Source: Planctomycetota bacterium (lineage in GTDB: Bacteria; Planctomycetota; UBA1135; GCA-002686595). From it: a DNA stretch of 49,321 nucleotides. A model generated the notes under the pieces. That model made no database searches, was not told the origin of the DNA, and was given only the letters and a program-made list of their open reading frames with translations. The stretch is from contig JACKHS010000024.1 in the NCBI GenBank assembly GCA_020638875.1, forward strand, positions 1 to 49,321. Reading direction: 5' to 3'. Positions 1 to 9,488 of the stretch are shown one piece after another (positions within the stretch are counted from its first letter, which is position 1; each line of letters begins with the position of its first letter). The position numbers and the translations under genes are program-made.

Positions 1-1928
1 GCGGTGGCGCGCGCCTCGAGCCGGGCGCGCCCGAGGTGCGCGTCGAGCTCGACGGTCGCGGCGCGCGCACCGTGCGCTGGCCGGTCGTCGCCGGCGAGGT
101 GCCGCCGCCCGCCGACGGTACGACGATCGAGCTGCGCCACCGGCCGGGGTCGTTCTTCCTCGAAGCGCCGCCGTTGCCGCCGCCCGGGCGCATGGAGGGC
201 GCCACGCTCGTCGTCGACGGCGTGACCGGCTACGGCTCGTACATCGCGCAGGCGCCGGACGGCGCGCTCGCGCGGCTGTGGTGCGAGCAGGACGCCGAGC
301 TCGGGCCCGAGGTCGCCTTCCGCGCGCCGCGCCGCGTCGTGGTCGACGTGCGCGACGAGGCCGGCGCGCCGCTCGCGGGCTGTCCGGTCAGCGCGCGCAA
401 CCAGGGCAACAACGAGCTCGCTCCGCCCGCGACCACCGACGCGAGCGGACGCGCGACCTTCGACGGGCTGTACGGCGAGCTCTGCGACCTGACGATCCAC
501 GGACCGGCGGGCGGCGCGCGCTACGAGGCGGCGCAGCGCAGCGTCGACCTCGAGGTCGGCGGCGCCGAGTTCGAGGTCGTGTTGCGCCGCCTGCGCGAGG
601 GCACCGGACGCCTCGCGCTACTCGTCGACGGCGCGCCGCGCCTGCCCGCGCGCTTCCGCGTGAACGGCGCGGAGGTGGTGGAGGAGCGCCCCGAGCTCGG
701 CGAGCTCGTGCTGCGCGCCGCGCTGCCGGACGGCGGCGCGCCCGTGCCGGTGTACGTCACCGCGCCCGGCTTCGCGGGTGCCGGTGCCGAGCTCGCGCTC
801 GCCGAGCGCGGCGACCCGCCGCTCAGCAGCGTCCACCTCGTGCGCACCGCCGTGCTGATCGCGCGCGTCGGCCTGCCGCGCGAGGGCTACGTGGACCTCA
901 CGCCGCAGCGCTACGACGAGGCGCAGGGGACCTGGGGGCAGGCGCCCGAGCTGCGCCTCCACAACGGCCTCTCCTTCCCCAACGGCCCCGGCGACACGTT
1001 CCACTTCCAGGGCGTCCCGCCCGGCCGCTGGCGCGTGCGCGACGAGCGCACGGGGCTCGCGTCGACCGAAACCGTGCTCGTGCCCGGTCAGGCCAGCGCG
1101 ACCGTCGAGCTCGAGCTCGGCGACCTCGAGTGGATCACCGGGCGCGTGGAGGGCGTCGACGAGGCGGACCTCGAGCGCGTGCGCGTGCTCGTCCAGCGCG
1201 GCGAGCCCGCGGCCGCGAGCGCGTGGCTGCCCGGCGCCGACCCGCCCGACGGCGCGACGCTGCGGCTGGGCACGTTCCGCGTCCAGGTGCACGCCGACGA
1301 GGAGGTCACGCTCGTCGCGTGGCACCCCTGGCTCGCGCCCGCGCCGGACGGCGGTTACGTCACCTTGCGCGGCGGCGCCGAGGACGTCGTGCTGCGGCTC
1401 GTCGTCGGCGACGAGCTGCGCCTGCCCGCGCCCGAGCTGGCCGGCTGGCAGTTCAAGCCGCGCCTCGCGCGCTACCCCGCGGGCGCCGCGCCGACGGGTG
1501 AGCCGCTCGAGTGGCACCACGCGCCGGTCGTCGACGGCGTGCTGCGCTGCGCCCTGCCGCGCGGCACCTGGGCGCTGTGGCTCGACCCCGGCGCCGACTA
1601 CGCGCCGCTCGTGCTGCGCGACGTCGCGATCGACGGCGTGACGACGTTGCCGCCCGCGGCGCTGACGGCCGGCACGACCTTGCGCATCCGCCTCGCGACC
1701 GAGGAGGGCGACCCGCCGCGCATCTACGCCTTCGCGAACGCGCTCGACGCGCCGCGCTACACCCGCCAGATGAACTCGGACGGCGAGGCCGTCGCCGAGC
1801 TCCCCGGCCTCGGCCCCGGCCGCTTCGACGTGAAGCTCGGCAACATCATGGCGGCCGGCGAGGGCGAGGTGCGCGAGGTCACCGCCGACGGCGTGGCCGA
1901 CGTCGAGCTCGAGTACGCGCCGCAGTGA
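1..1928 (+). CDS. Secreted/surface carboxypeptidase-regulatory-like domain protein (5' partial)
   Basis: The frame is open from base 3, so the true start lies outside the window; an internal GTG at 36 is not a convincing start. About 640 codons are visible, ending at a TGA. The protein looks like a string of beta-sandwich modules. One stretch near residues 110-160 (VDVRDEAGAPLAGCPVSA, then TTDASGRATFDGL) matches the carboxypeptidase regulatory-like fold, in which a modifiable value is followed by a 'T-D-x-x-G-x-a-x-F' strand. A second similar unit (ITGRVEGVDEADLERVRVLV) follows. No catalytic motif is visible. Such proteins usually act outside the cytoplasm as structural or binding modules. 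The family assignment is by pattern only, and the signal peptide cannot be seen. Confidence 0.6.
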   Translation, partial: GGARLEPGAPEVRVELDGRGARTVRWPVVAGEVPPPADGTTIELRHRPGSFFLEAPPLPPPGRMEGATLVVDGVTGYGSYIAQAPDGALARLWCEQDAELGPEVAFRAPRRVVVDVRDEAGAPLAGCPVSARNQGNNELAPPATTDASGRATFDGLYGELCDLTIHGPAGGARYEAAQRSVDLEVGGAEFEVVLRRLREGTGRLALLVDGAPRLPARFRVNGAEVVEERPELGELVLRAALPDGGAPVPVYVTAPGFAGAGAELALAERGDPPLSSVHLVRTAVLIARVGLPREGYVDLTPQRYDEAQGTWGQAPELRLHNGLSFPNGPGDTFHFQGVPPGRWRVRDERTGLASTETVLVPGQASATVELELGDLEWITGRVEGVDEADLERVRVLVQRGEPAAASAWLPGADPPDGATLRLGTFRVQVHADEEVTLVAWHPWLAPAPDGGYVTLRGGAEDVVLRLVVGDELRLPAPELAGWQFKPRLARYPAGAAPTGEPLEWHHAPVVDGVLRCALPRGTWALWLDPGADYAPLVLRDVAIDGVTTLPPAALTAGTTLRIRLATEEGDPPRIYAFANALDAPRYTRQMNSDGEAVAELPGLGPGRFDVKLGNIMAAGEGEVREVTADGVADVELEYAPQ

Positions 1929-2038
1929 GCCGCTACCGCTCAGGAATCTCGCCCGCATCGCCAAGATGGCGCCCGGCTCGGGCGTAGGGGTACGGTACTC
2001 GCACGAGACCGTCCCCACGTCCCCAGACCCGGAGCGCC

Positions 2039-3694
2039 ATGCAGACTCTGCGTCCCCTGGCCGCCGTCGCCCTCGCGGCGCTGGCGGCCCTCGGTTCGGC
2101 CCAGGAGCCGATCGAGCTCGGCTCGACCCTTCGTGAGGTCACCGTCTACCCGTCGAGCGCGCGCGTCGTGCGCGTGGCCGACGGGCTCGCCGGTGACGGC
2201 CAGTACGTGCTGCGCGGGCTGCCGGCGGCGCTCGACCCCGACAGCGTGCGCGTGCGCTGCGTCGGCGGGTACGTGGTGGGCGTCGAGGTGCGGTCGCGCA
2301 GCGAGCAGCGCAGCCCCGAGGCGCGGCTCGAGGAGCTGCGCGCGCGTCGGCAGGAGCTCGCGCGGCGCCTGGTGGAGCTGCAGGACGAGCAGGCGCTGGC
2401 CGAGCAGCGCGGCGTGCACCTGCGCGCGCTGTTGAAGGAGCTCGGCCTCGCGGAGCGTCGCGAGGTGCGCGGCGGCGAGGTGGACGCCGGGGCGTGGAAG
2501 GCGCGGCTCGACTTCGTCGCCGGCGGCCTGCGCGAGGTCCAGGCGCGCCAGCGCGAGCTCGCGCAGCAGCTCGCCGCGCTGCGGGACGAGCTGAAGGCGC
2601 TCGACGAGCGCGTGCAGGCGCGCGACGTCGTCGAGGTGCGCGACGTGTACGTCAAGGTCGCCGGCGCGGCGGCCACCGAGCGCCTCGAGCTCGCCTACCT
2701 CGTCGGCGGCGCGAGCTGGAGCCCGCGCTACGACGTGCGCGCGACCGAGGACGGCCGCAAGGTGACGCTGGGCTACCGCGGCACCGTGCGCCAGTCGACG
2801 GGCGAGGACTGGCGTGACGTGCGCCTGCTGCTCTCGAGCGCCGAGCCGCAGCGCAGCGCGCAGGCGCCCGAGCTCTCGCAGCGCTGGGCGTCGCTGTACG
2901 ACCCGCGCGAGGCGTCCGGTGCGGTGATGGCGCCGGCGGCCGCGCGGGCGCCCGAGGAGAAGTCGAAGTCCTTCGAGGCGCTCGCGTCCCTCGGCTACGC
3001 GGCCGGCGACGACGAGGACGGCTACGCGGCCGTGCTCGAGGAGGGCCTCTCGGTGCGCTTCGTCGTGCCGGGCACCGACAGCGTCGAGAGCGGCGGCGAG
3101 ACCGTGGTGCAGGTGGGCGAGGTCGCGCTCGACGTCGCGCCCGAGTACCACTGCGTGCCGCGCCGCGACACGACCGTCTGGCTGCGCGGTCGCGCGACGA
3201 ACACCGGGCGCTGGCCGATCCTGCCGGGCGAGGCGTCGGTCTTCTTCGGCGACGACTTCCTGGGGCGCGCCGCGCTCGAGACGGTCGAGGTCGACCAGGA
3301 GTTCACGCTGCCGCTCGGCGCCGCGGACGCGGTGACCTGCGAGCGCGTGAAGACCAAGGACTTCACCGAGGGGCCGAGCTTCTTCGGCAGCAAGGCCAAG
3401 GAGACCGAGGGGTGGCGCCTCGTGTTCGCCAACCACGGCGGCGCGGTGCACCGCGCCGACGGCAGCGTGCGCGTCGTCGTGCGCGAGGCGTTGCCGCGGC
3501 CGACCGACGAGCGCATCTCGGTCGAGCTCGAAGGCGCGACGCTCGCGCCGAGTCGCGCCGAGCGCTGGCAGAAGGACGCCGAGCAGCTCGGCATCCGCAC
3601 CTGGGAGCTCGACGTCCCGCTCGGCGGCGAGACGGAGCTGCGCTTCGCCATCGCGGTGAGCTTCCCGAAGTCGTCCGGCGTCTCGTACCGCTGA
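2039..3694 (+). CDS. Mucoidy inhibitor MuiA family protein (DUF4140/DUF4139), copy 1
   Basis: 551 residues with a signal peptide (MQTLRPLAAVALAALAALGSAQ). The N-terminal DUF4140-type region has 'REVTVYPSSARVVRV' and 'LRGLPAALDPDSVRV'. A helical coiled-coil stretch follows (about residues 95-190, rich in R/E/L). The C-terminal DUF4139 beta domain has 'LAYLVGGASWSPRYDVRA', 'YRGTVRQSTGEDW', 'VFFGDDFLGRA' and 'VRVVVREALPRPTDERI'. The family is widespread and its biochemical role is unknown; the name comes from a mucoidy phenotype. An SD-like GGAG lies just before the ATG. The stop is 14 bases before a paralogue, so the two are probably co-transcribed. Confidence 0.85.
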   Translation: MQTLRPLAAVALAALAALGSAQEPIELGSTLREVTVYPSSARVVRVADGLAGDGQYVLRGLPAALDPDSVRVRCVGGYVVGVEVRSRSEQRSPEARLEELRARRQELARRLVELQDEQALAEQRGVHLRALLKELGLAERREVRGGEVDAGAWKARLDFVAGGLREVQARQRELAQQLAALRDELKALDERVQARDVVEVRDVYVKVAGAAATERLELAYLVGGASWSPRYDVRATEDGRKVTLGYRGTVRQSTGEDWRDVRLLLSSAEPQRSAQAPELSQRWASLYDPREASGAVMAPAAARAPEEKSKSFEALASLGYAAGDDEDGYAAVLEEGLSVRFVVPGTDSVESGGETVVQVGEVALDVAPEYHCVPRRDTTVWLRGRATNTGRWPILPGEASVFFGDDFLGRAALETVEVDQEFTLPLGAADAVTCERVKTKDFTEGPSFFGSKAKETEGWRLVFANHGGAVHRADGSVRVVVREALPRPTDERISVELEGATLAPSRAERWQKDAEQLGIRTWELDVPLGGETELRFAIAVSFPKSSGVSYR

Positions 3695-3708
3695 GGAGGA
3701 ACCCCGAC

Positions 3709-5361
3709 ATGCAGACCACGATCCTGAACGGCTTCGTCCTCGCCGCGCTGCTCGCGGCGCCCTCCTTCGCCGGCGCGCGCGACGCCGAGGCGCTCGAGCT
3801 CGCGAGCCGCGTCGACGCGGTGACCGTCTACGGCGGCTCGGCGCGCGTCACGCGCGTCACGGAACCCGTCCAGCACGACGGGCGCTTCGTCCTGCGCGGC
3901 CTGACGCGGCAGCTCGACCCCTCCAACGTGCGCGTGCGCCTCGAACGCGGTCACGTGCTCGGCGTCGAGGTCGCGGAGCGCCGCGTCGACCAGGTGCCCG
4001 AAGCGCGCGTGCAGGCGTTGCGCGACGAGCTGCGCGCGCTCGACGTCGCCGCGGGCGTGCGCGCGGACGAGGAGCGGCTGCTCGCCGAGCTCGTCACGCA
4101 CGTGCAAGGCCAACTCTCGGCGGTGAGCGACGAGGACGACGACGCGCTGCCCTCGCTCGAGGCATGGAGCGCGGCGCACGCGGCGTACGACGCGGCGCTC
4201 GCCGACCTGCTGCGCCAGCGGCGCGACCTGCGCTGGGCGGGCGAGGCCGACGCGGCGCGCCGCGACGAGCTGCGCCGCGAGCTCGGCACGCTCGAGGCGG
4301 GCGGGCTCGTGCCGGTCTACGACGTGTTCGTCGAGGTCGACCTCGGCGCCGGCCCCAGCCCGCTCGCCGTCGAGTACTTCGTCGGCGACTGCGGCTGGAA
4401 GCCGGTGTACGACCTGCGCACCGCGGGCGACGCGCGCAGCGTCGAGCTGGTCTACCGCGCGGAGGTCGTGCAGCGCAGCGGCGAGGACTGGCCGGGCGTC
4501 GAGCTGGCGCTGTCGACGGCCACGCCGCGGCGCGGCGCCGCCGGCCCCGAGCCCGAGCCGCGCTGGGTCGACCTCGGCGGGCGGCAGGACGACTCCCTCG
4601 CGCGCCGCGGGCTCTTCTACGAGGACTCGGCGCGGTACGACGCGCGCTTGGTCGAGCGCGGTCTGGAGTCGGCGGACAAGGGCTACTTCGCCGCCGCGCA
4701 GGACGCCGGGCTCTCGGTGCGCTTCGTGTTGCCCGCGCGCGAGACGCTCGCCTCGCGCGACGCCGCGACGACGGTGCTCGTCGGCGAGGCGCGCCTCGAC
4801 GTCGAGCCCGAGCTCTACTGCGTGCCCGCGCTGGCCGACGACGTGTGGTTGCGCGGCCACGCGCGCAACACGAGCCCGTGGGTCCTGCTGCCGGGCGTGG
4901 CCGCGGTGTTCTTCGGCGACGACTTCATCGGCCGCGCGGCGGTCGACGAGGTGCAGACCGGTCAGGAGCTCGACCTCGCGCTCGGCGTCGTGCCGGGCCT
5001 CGAGCTCGAGCGCGTGCTCGTCGGCGAGGAGCACGACGCGCCGGGGCTGTTCAGCTCGACCGCGCGCGAGATCACGCGCTGGCGCGTACGGCTCGAGAAC
5101 CACGGCGCGCCGGTCACCGAACCGGACGGCAGCGTGCGCGTCGTCGTGCGCGAGGCGATCCCGCAGTCGCGCGACGAGCGCCTCGAGGTCGAGGTGCGCA
5201 AGAGCTCGCACCCCGTGTCGACCGACCCGCGCTGGCGCGCGGATCGCGACGACCGCGGCTTCGTGACGTGGGTCGTGCCCGTGCCGAAGGACGGCGAGAC
5301 GGACCTGACCTGGGAGCTCGTGCTCGCGCACCCCGAGAGCCGCGAGCTGATCCTGGAGTAG
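3709..5361 (+). CDS. Mucoidy inhibitor MuiA family protein (DUF4140/DUF4139), copy 2
   Basis: 550 residues; the start is ATG 3709, chosen because a strong SD (GAGGAGGA) overlaps the preceding stop and because a signal peptide follows (MQTTILNGFVLAALLAAPSF). The architecture equals that of the upstream gene: 'DAVTVYGGSARVTRV', 'VLRGLTRQLDPSNVRV', a helical middle, then 'VEYFVGDCGWKPVYDLRT', 'GEDWPGVELALST', 'AVFFGDDFIGRAAVDE' and 'VRVVVREAIPQSRDERL'. The two are clearly tandem paralogues but differ along the whole length, so the duplication is not recent. Molecular function is unknown; the protein is expected in the envelope. Confidence 0.85.
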   Translation: MQTTILNGFVLAALLAAPSFAGARDAEALELASRVDAVTVYGGSARVTRVTEPVQHDGRFVLRGLTRQLDPSNVRVRLERGHVLGVEVAERRVDQVPEARVQALRDELRALDVAAGVRADEERLLAELVTHVQGQLSAVSDEDDDALPSLEAWSAAHAAYDAALADLLRQRRDLRWAGEADAARRDELRRELGTLEAGGLVPVYDVFVEVDLGAGPSPLAVEYFVGDCGWKPVYDLRTAGDARSVELVYRAEVVQRSGEDWPGVELALSTATPRRGAAGPEPEPRWVDLGGRQDDSLARRGLFYEDSARYDARLVERGLESADKGYFAAAQDAGLSVRFVLPARETLASRDAATTVLVGEARLDVEPELYCVPALADDVWLRGHARNTSPWVLLPGVAAVFFGDDFIGRAAVDEVQTGQELDLALGVVPGLELERVLVGEEHDAPGLFSSTAREITRWRVRLENHGAPVTEPDGSVRVVVREAIPQSRDERLEVEVRKSSHPVSTDPRWRADRDDRGFVTWVVPVPKDGETDLTWELVLAHPESRELILE

Positions 5362-5393
5362 CGGCGCCGGCGGTCGCCCCGTCGCACTTCGGG

Positions 5394-5399
5394 TAGGCT
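5394..5399 (+). promoter_or_regulatory. -10-like hexamer TAGGCT before a mini-ORF
   Basis: TAGGCT lies nine bases before the ATG of a 16-codon mini-ORF (5409). No convincing -35 is seen. Similar TAnnnT hexamers sit close to several other first ATGs in this window. The call is inferred from this recurrence. Confidence 0.35.
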
Positions 5400-5408
5400 G
5401 CGCCTCGA

Positions 5409-5459
5409 ATGCCGGCGGCGCCGCGGCGTAGCGGTGCCGTCCGAGGAGGTCCCCGATGA
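5409..5459 (+). other. Candidate leader mini-ORF (16 aa) coupled to the coiled-coil gene
   Basis: ATG 5409 opens a 16-codon frame (MPAAPRRSGAVRGGPR) whose TGA at 5457-5459 overlaps the ATG of the next gene as ATGA. The mini-ORF contains the GAGGAGG sequence that serves as SD for the main start. A ribosome finishing it could re-initiate on the main gene. Whether it is translated is unknown. Confidence 0.35.
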
Positions 5460-6394
5460 GCACGACGGAGCGAGAACGCTACCTCGCCGCGCTGGCGCTG
5501 GTGGAGGAGGCGCGGCGCGCGGAGCGGCGGCGCGTGGAGCTGGAGCGCGAGGCGCAGGCGAGCGCCGCCCTCCTCGCGGCGCTGGCGGCCGAGGTCGAGA
5601 GCACGGAGGGCGACCTCGAACGTCTGCGCCACGTGACCTGGGAGGCGTTCGTGCGCGAGCTGGTCGGCGACCGCAAGGAGCGCCTGCACGAGCGCGAGGC
5701 GGCGCGCGCCGCGGCGGAGCTGCGTCACGACGAGGCGCGGCGCGAGCACGAGCGGCGCGTGGAGGAGCTGGAGACGTGGCGCGCGCGCGCGGCGGCGCTC
5801 CCGGCGGCCGCGGCGGAGCTCGACGAGGCGCGTGCGCGCTGGAGCACCGCGCGGCGCGCGCTCGGCGACGCCGTCGCGCGCGAGCTCGGCGAGCTGGACG
5901 AGGGCGAGGCCGCGCTGGCGCGCGAGCTGCGCGAGCTCGCCGAGGCGGGCGACGCGGCGGCCGTCGCGCAGGACTCCCTGCGCGCCGTGCTCGAGACGCT
6001 TCGCAAGGTGCGCAACTGGGGCACGTTCGACCTCCTGGGCGGCGGCGCGTTCGTCACGATGATGAAGCACGGCGGCATCGACCGCGCGCGGGTCGAGCTC
6101 GAAGAGGCCAAGCAGGACCTGCGCGTCCTGTCGCGCGAGTTGCTGGACGTCGGCGTCGACCTCGAGGAGACCGAGATCGAGCTCTCCAGCGGCTGGCGCT
6201 TCGCCGACATCTTCCTCGACAACATCTTCACGGACCTGAGCGTGCAGCAGCGCATCACCGGCTGGCAGGCCGAGGTCGAGGCGCTGCTGGCCGACGTCGA
6301 GGCCCTCGAGGACGGCCTGCTCGCCCGCAACGCCGACGTGGCCCGCCGCCTGGACGCGGCGCGCGCCCGCCGCGACGCGCTGCTCGGCGGCTGA
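5456..6394 (+). CDS. Coiled-coil protein of unknown function
   Basis: 312 residues; the start ATG 5456 has a GAGGAGG SD seven bases upstream. Residues 1-190 are almost entirely charged heptad-like helix (many E, R, A, L), predicting a long coiled coil. A more conserved-looking segment follows at about 180-285: 'LRKVRNWGTFDLLGGGAF', 'VTMMKHGGIDRARVELEEAK' and 'SGWRFADIFLDNIFTDLSV'. The 'WGT-D-LGGG---TM-KH--ID-A' pattern resembles, from memory, uncharacterised coiled-coil proteins of other bacteria. There is no signal peptide or TM helix, so it is probably cytoplasmic. Function unknown. Confidence 0.7.
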   Translation: MSTTERERYLAALALVEEARRAERRRVELEREAQASAALLAALAAEVESTEGDLERLRHVTWEAFVRELVGDRKERLHEREAARAAAELRHDEARREHERRVEELETWRARAAALPAAAAELDEARARWSTARRALGDAVARELGELDEGEAALARELRELAEAGDAAAVAQDSLRAVLETLRKVRNWGTFDLLGGGAFVTMMKHGGIDRARVELEEAKQDLRVLSRELLDVGVDLEETEIELSSGWRFADIFLDNIFTDLSVQQRITGWQAEVEALLADVEALEDGLLARNADVARRLDAARARRDALLGG

Positions 6395-6469
6395 GTCGCC
6401 CGGACGCGCCCGGGCCCGTGCACGGCCGGTGAATCCGCGCACCCCGGCGCACGGATCCGGGGCGCGCGC

Positions 6470-6475
6470 TACCTT
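6470..6475 (+). promoter_or_regulatory. -10-like hexamer TACCTT, leaderless arrangement
   Basis: TACCTT is followed by seven bases (ctgcgcc) and the ATG of the 5'-nucleotidase. No SD lies between, so transcription would start at or next to the ATG. The surrounding gctaccttctgcg nearly repeats the gctatcttctgcg found before the mini-ORF at 46490. Confidence 0.4.
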
Positions 6476-6482
6476 CTGCGCC

Positions 6483-8030
6483 ATGAGCTCCCGCCTCTCC
6501 CGTCGCGCGCGCCTCCTCGGTCTCGCGCTGCTCGCCCTCGGTCAGCTCGGCGCGCGCCCGCTCGCCGACCGCACGCACGTCGTCCTGCTGCACACCAACG
6601 ACGTGCACGGCCAGGTCGTCGCGCGCCCCGCCACCTGGCTGGACAAGGACGCGCCGCCGCTGATCGGCGGCCTGCCGCGCATCGCCGCGTACGCGCAGCG
6701 CGTGCGCGCCGAGTGCGCCGCGGAGGGCGTCGACGTGCTGATGGTCGACGCGGGCGACTGGACGCAGGGCACGCCCGAGGGCTTGATCGAGCACGGCCGC
6801 GCGTACCTGCGCATCCTCGCGCAGGTCGGCTACGACGCGCTGGCGGTCGGCAACCACGACCTGGACTGGGGCGTGCCCGAGCTCGCCGCCACGCTCGAGG
6901 AAGTGAAGCTGCCGGCCGTGTGCGCCAACGTGCGCGTCGAGCCCGGCGGGCCGCGCGTCGAGTGGTGCGCGCCCTGGCGCGTGGTCGAGGTCGGCGGCGT
7001 GCGCGTCGCCGTGGTCGGTCTGCTCACGCCGATCACGCCGACCATCACGCACGAGGACGCCAAGCGCCTGGGCTTCGACGAGCCGGCCGACGCCTTGAGC
7101 GCGGCGCAGGCGGCGCTGGCCGGCAAGGCCGACTGGATCCTGCCGGTGACGCACCTCGGCGTGACCGACGACCGGCGGCTCGCGAAGGCGCACCCCGAGC
7201 TCGACGTGATCGTCGGCGGCCACAGCCACACCTACCTGAAGCGCGGCGTGACGCAGGGTGACACGTTCATCGTGCAGTCCGGCTCGAAGGGCAGCGCGGT
7301 GGGGCGCCTCGACCTGTGGTTCGACGCGGAGACGAAGCGTCTGGACACGTACGAGTACGAGCTCGTCGACCTGCTCGAGGACCACGCGCCGGGCGAGGGC
7401 AACGACGCGGTCGACGCGGCGTGCGCGGCGCTGGTCGCGCAGAGCGCGACGTTCATGGACGAGCGCGTGGGCGAGCTCGTCGAGCCGCTCGCGCGCGGCT
7501 ACGACCGCCTGCGCTCGGCGCCGGCCGGCAACCTGATCACCGACGTCATGCGCGCGCGCATCCCCGCCGACGTCGCGATCCAGAACCGCGGCGGCATCCG
7601 CTGCGACCTGCCCGCTGGGCCGGTCACGCGGCGCGGCCTGTTCGAGCTGGCGCCCTTCGGCAACCACCTCGTGCTGCTCGAGGTGAGCGGCGCGCTCCTC
7701 GTCGACATCGTGCGCGCCTCGGTCGAGGGCACGGCGCACACCGGCCTCGAGCTCTCGGGCGCGAAGGTGCTCTTCCGCCTCGAGGAGGACGGCGCCGCGC
7801 GGTTCGTGGGGCTCGAGATCGGCGGCGCGCCGGTCGACCCCGAGCGCACCTACACGCTCGTCACGAACAGCTTCCTGGGCGGCGGCGGCGACGGCTACGA
7901 GGCGCTCGGCGAGGCCAAGCACCTGCGCGAGGATCCGACCATGCTGCGCGACGTGATGGAGGCGTACTTCGCCGAGCACGAGCGCGTCACGCCGCCGACC
8001 GACGACCGCTACGAGCGACGCGAGCCATGA
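6483..8030 (+). CDS. 5'-nucleotidase / UDP-sugar hydrolase family metallophosphatase
   Basis: 515 residues. The N-terminal hydrophobic segment after SRLSRRARLL is a signal peptide. The calcineurin-like domain shows the metal motifs in order: 'HTNDVHGQ', 'DAGDWTQG', 'GNHDLDWG', 'THLGVTDD' and 'GGHSHT'. The C-terminal 5_nucleotid_C domain has 'NRGGIRCDLPAGPVTRRGL', 'PFGNHLVLLEVSG' and 'TNSFLGGGGDGY'. Enzymes of this family hydrolyse nucleoside 5'-phosphates or UDP-sugars outside the cytoplasm for nucleotide salvage. ATG 6483 was chosen because a signal peptide follows and a -10-like element lies just upstream. It overlaps the next gene as ATGA. Confidence 0.9.
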   Translation: MSSRLSRRARLLGLALLALGQLGARPLADRTHVVLLHTNDVHGQVVARPATWLDKDAPPLIGGLPRIAAYAQRVRAECAAEGVDVLMVDAGDWTQGTPEGLIEHGRAYLRILAQVGYDALAVGNHDLDWGVPELAATLEEVKLPAVCANVRVEPGGPRVEWCAPWRVVEVGGVRVAVVGLLTPITPTITHEDAKRLGFDEPADALSAAQAALAGKADWILPVTHLGVTDDRRLAKAHPELDVIVGGHSHTYLKRGVTQGDTFIVQSGSKGSAVGRLDLWFDAETKRLDTYEYELVDLLEDHAPGEGNDAVDAACAALVAQSATFMDERVGELVEPLARGYDRLRSAPAGNLITDVMRARIPADVAIQNRGGIRCDLPAGPVTRRGLFELAPFGNHLVLLEVSGALLVDIVRASVEGTAHTGLELSGAKVLFRLEEDGAARFVGLEIGGAPVDPERTYTLVTNSFLGGGGDGYEALGEAKHLREDPTMLRDVMEAYFAEHERVTPPTDDRYERREP

Positions 8031-9476
8031 GGGCGTTGGCGTACGGGCTCGCGCTCGTCGCGCTCGTCGCCGGGCGCGCCGGCGCGCGCGACCTCGAGTC
8101 GGCCAAGCGCGCGCTGCACGCGCAGGACGACGAGCAGCGCCGCGCCGCGGTGCGCGAGCTGGCCGCGCTCGGCGGCGCGGAGGCGTGGGAGCTCGTGCTC
8201 GGCGCGCTCGAGGACGAAGAGGCGCGCGTGGCCGACGAGGCGCAGCTCGCGCTCGGCGGCGCGCCGGACGACGTGGAGGCGCTGCTGCTCGGCAAGCCGG
8301 GCCTGGGCGCCAAGCGCGAGCTGACCGCGCAACGCGTGGCCGAGGCGCTCGGCCGCCGCGCGAGCGCACCCGCGGCCGACGCGTGGAAGAAGGCCCTGCG
8401 CGCGAAGGACGCGGCGCAGCGGCGCCTGCTGCTGTGGAGCGTCGAGCGCCTCGCGCCGCGCCTCGACGCGCCCGCGCGCGCGGCGCTCGCGCCGGTGGTG
8501 GCCGAGGCGGCGCACAAGGACAAGGACGAGCGCGTGCGCGCGCACGCCTGGGCCGCGCTCGGTGCGCTCGACGCCGCGGCGGCGCACGCCGAGCTCGCGA
8601 CGCTCGCGCGCGACGGTGCACCGCGTGCGCGCGGCGTGCGCCGAGCTGTGCAGCGCGGACGACCTCGCGCTCGCCGGCGCGCTGGCCGCCGACGGCGATC
8701 GCGTGCGCCTGCGCGCCTACGAGCGCTCGCGCGGCGTCGTGACGCGGCCGGCGCGCGCGCTCGCGGCGGCGCTCGGCGACGAGGCCGAGACGCGCCCGGC
8801 GTGGCGGCGCGTCGAGCTCCTGCAGGACCTCTCCGGCCGCAAGGAGGGCCGCAACGCGCGCGGCTGGCAGGCGTGGGCCGCCGGACTCGCGGACGACTGG
8901 ACGCCCGGCGCCGCGCCCGGCGCGCGCGCGTACGACGAGCGCACGGTCGCCTTCGTCGGCCTGCCGCTGCTGTCGACGCGGCTCGCGTTCGTGATCGACC
9001 TCTCCGGCTCGATGTGGGCCGAGCGCGAGGGCGGCACGCGCAAGCAGCGCACGGACGTCGAGCTGCGCCGCGCGCTCGAGGGCCTCGGCGAGGAGGCGCG
9101 CTTCAACCTCGTCCCGTTCACGCGCGAGCCGGTGCTCTGGCAGAAGCAGCTCACGGCCGCCGACCCGCGCGCGGTGAAGAAGGCGCTCGAGTGGTTCGAG
9201 GGCCGCCGAGATCAAGGGCCGGGCAACTACTGGGACGCGATGCTCGCGGCGCTGGAGGACCCCGACGTCGACACGCTCGTCGTGCTCGGCGACGGCGCGC
9301 CCTCGGGCGGCACGCGCTGGAACCTCGAGCTCCTCGCGCCGCTCTTCGGCCACGAGAACCGCTTCCGCGGCGTCTGCGTGGACGTGCTGCTCGTCGACGC
9401 CAAGGGGCGCCTGCGGCGCTGGTGGGAGCAGCTCGCCGCCGCCTCGGGCGGGCGCGCGCTGACCGTCGAGCTCTGA
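8027..9476 (+). pseudogene. Secreted HEAT-like repeat / von Willebrand factor A protein, frameshifted
   Basis: ATG 8027 overlaps the previous stop (ATGA). A signal peptide (MRALAYGLALVALVAGRAGA) leads into helical HEAT-like repeats ('AAVRELAALGGAEAWELVL', 'VRAHAWAALGALDAAAAHAE'). Reading then shifts from frame 2 to frame 3 near 8611-8617. Dropping one G in 'cgacggtgc' restores 'LARDVHRVRAACAELCSADD'. The rest is a vWA-like domain with a MIDAS motif ('FVIDLSGSMWAE') and 'LGDGAPSGGTRWNLELL', ending at TGA 9476. Total length is 3n+1. Either this is an assembly indel in a G/C tract and the real protein has 482 residues, or the gene is broken. The vWA domain suggests metal-dependent protein binding outside the cytoplasm. 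Confidence 0.75.
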
Positions 9477-9488
9477 CCGCCGAGCGCG

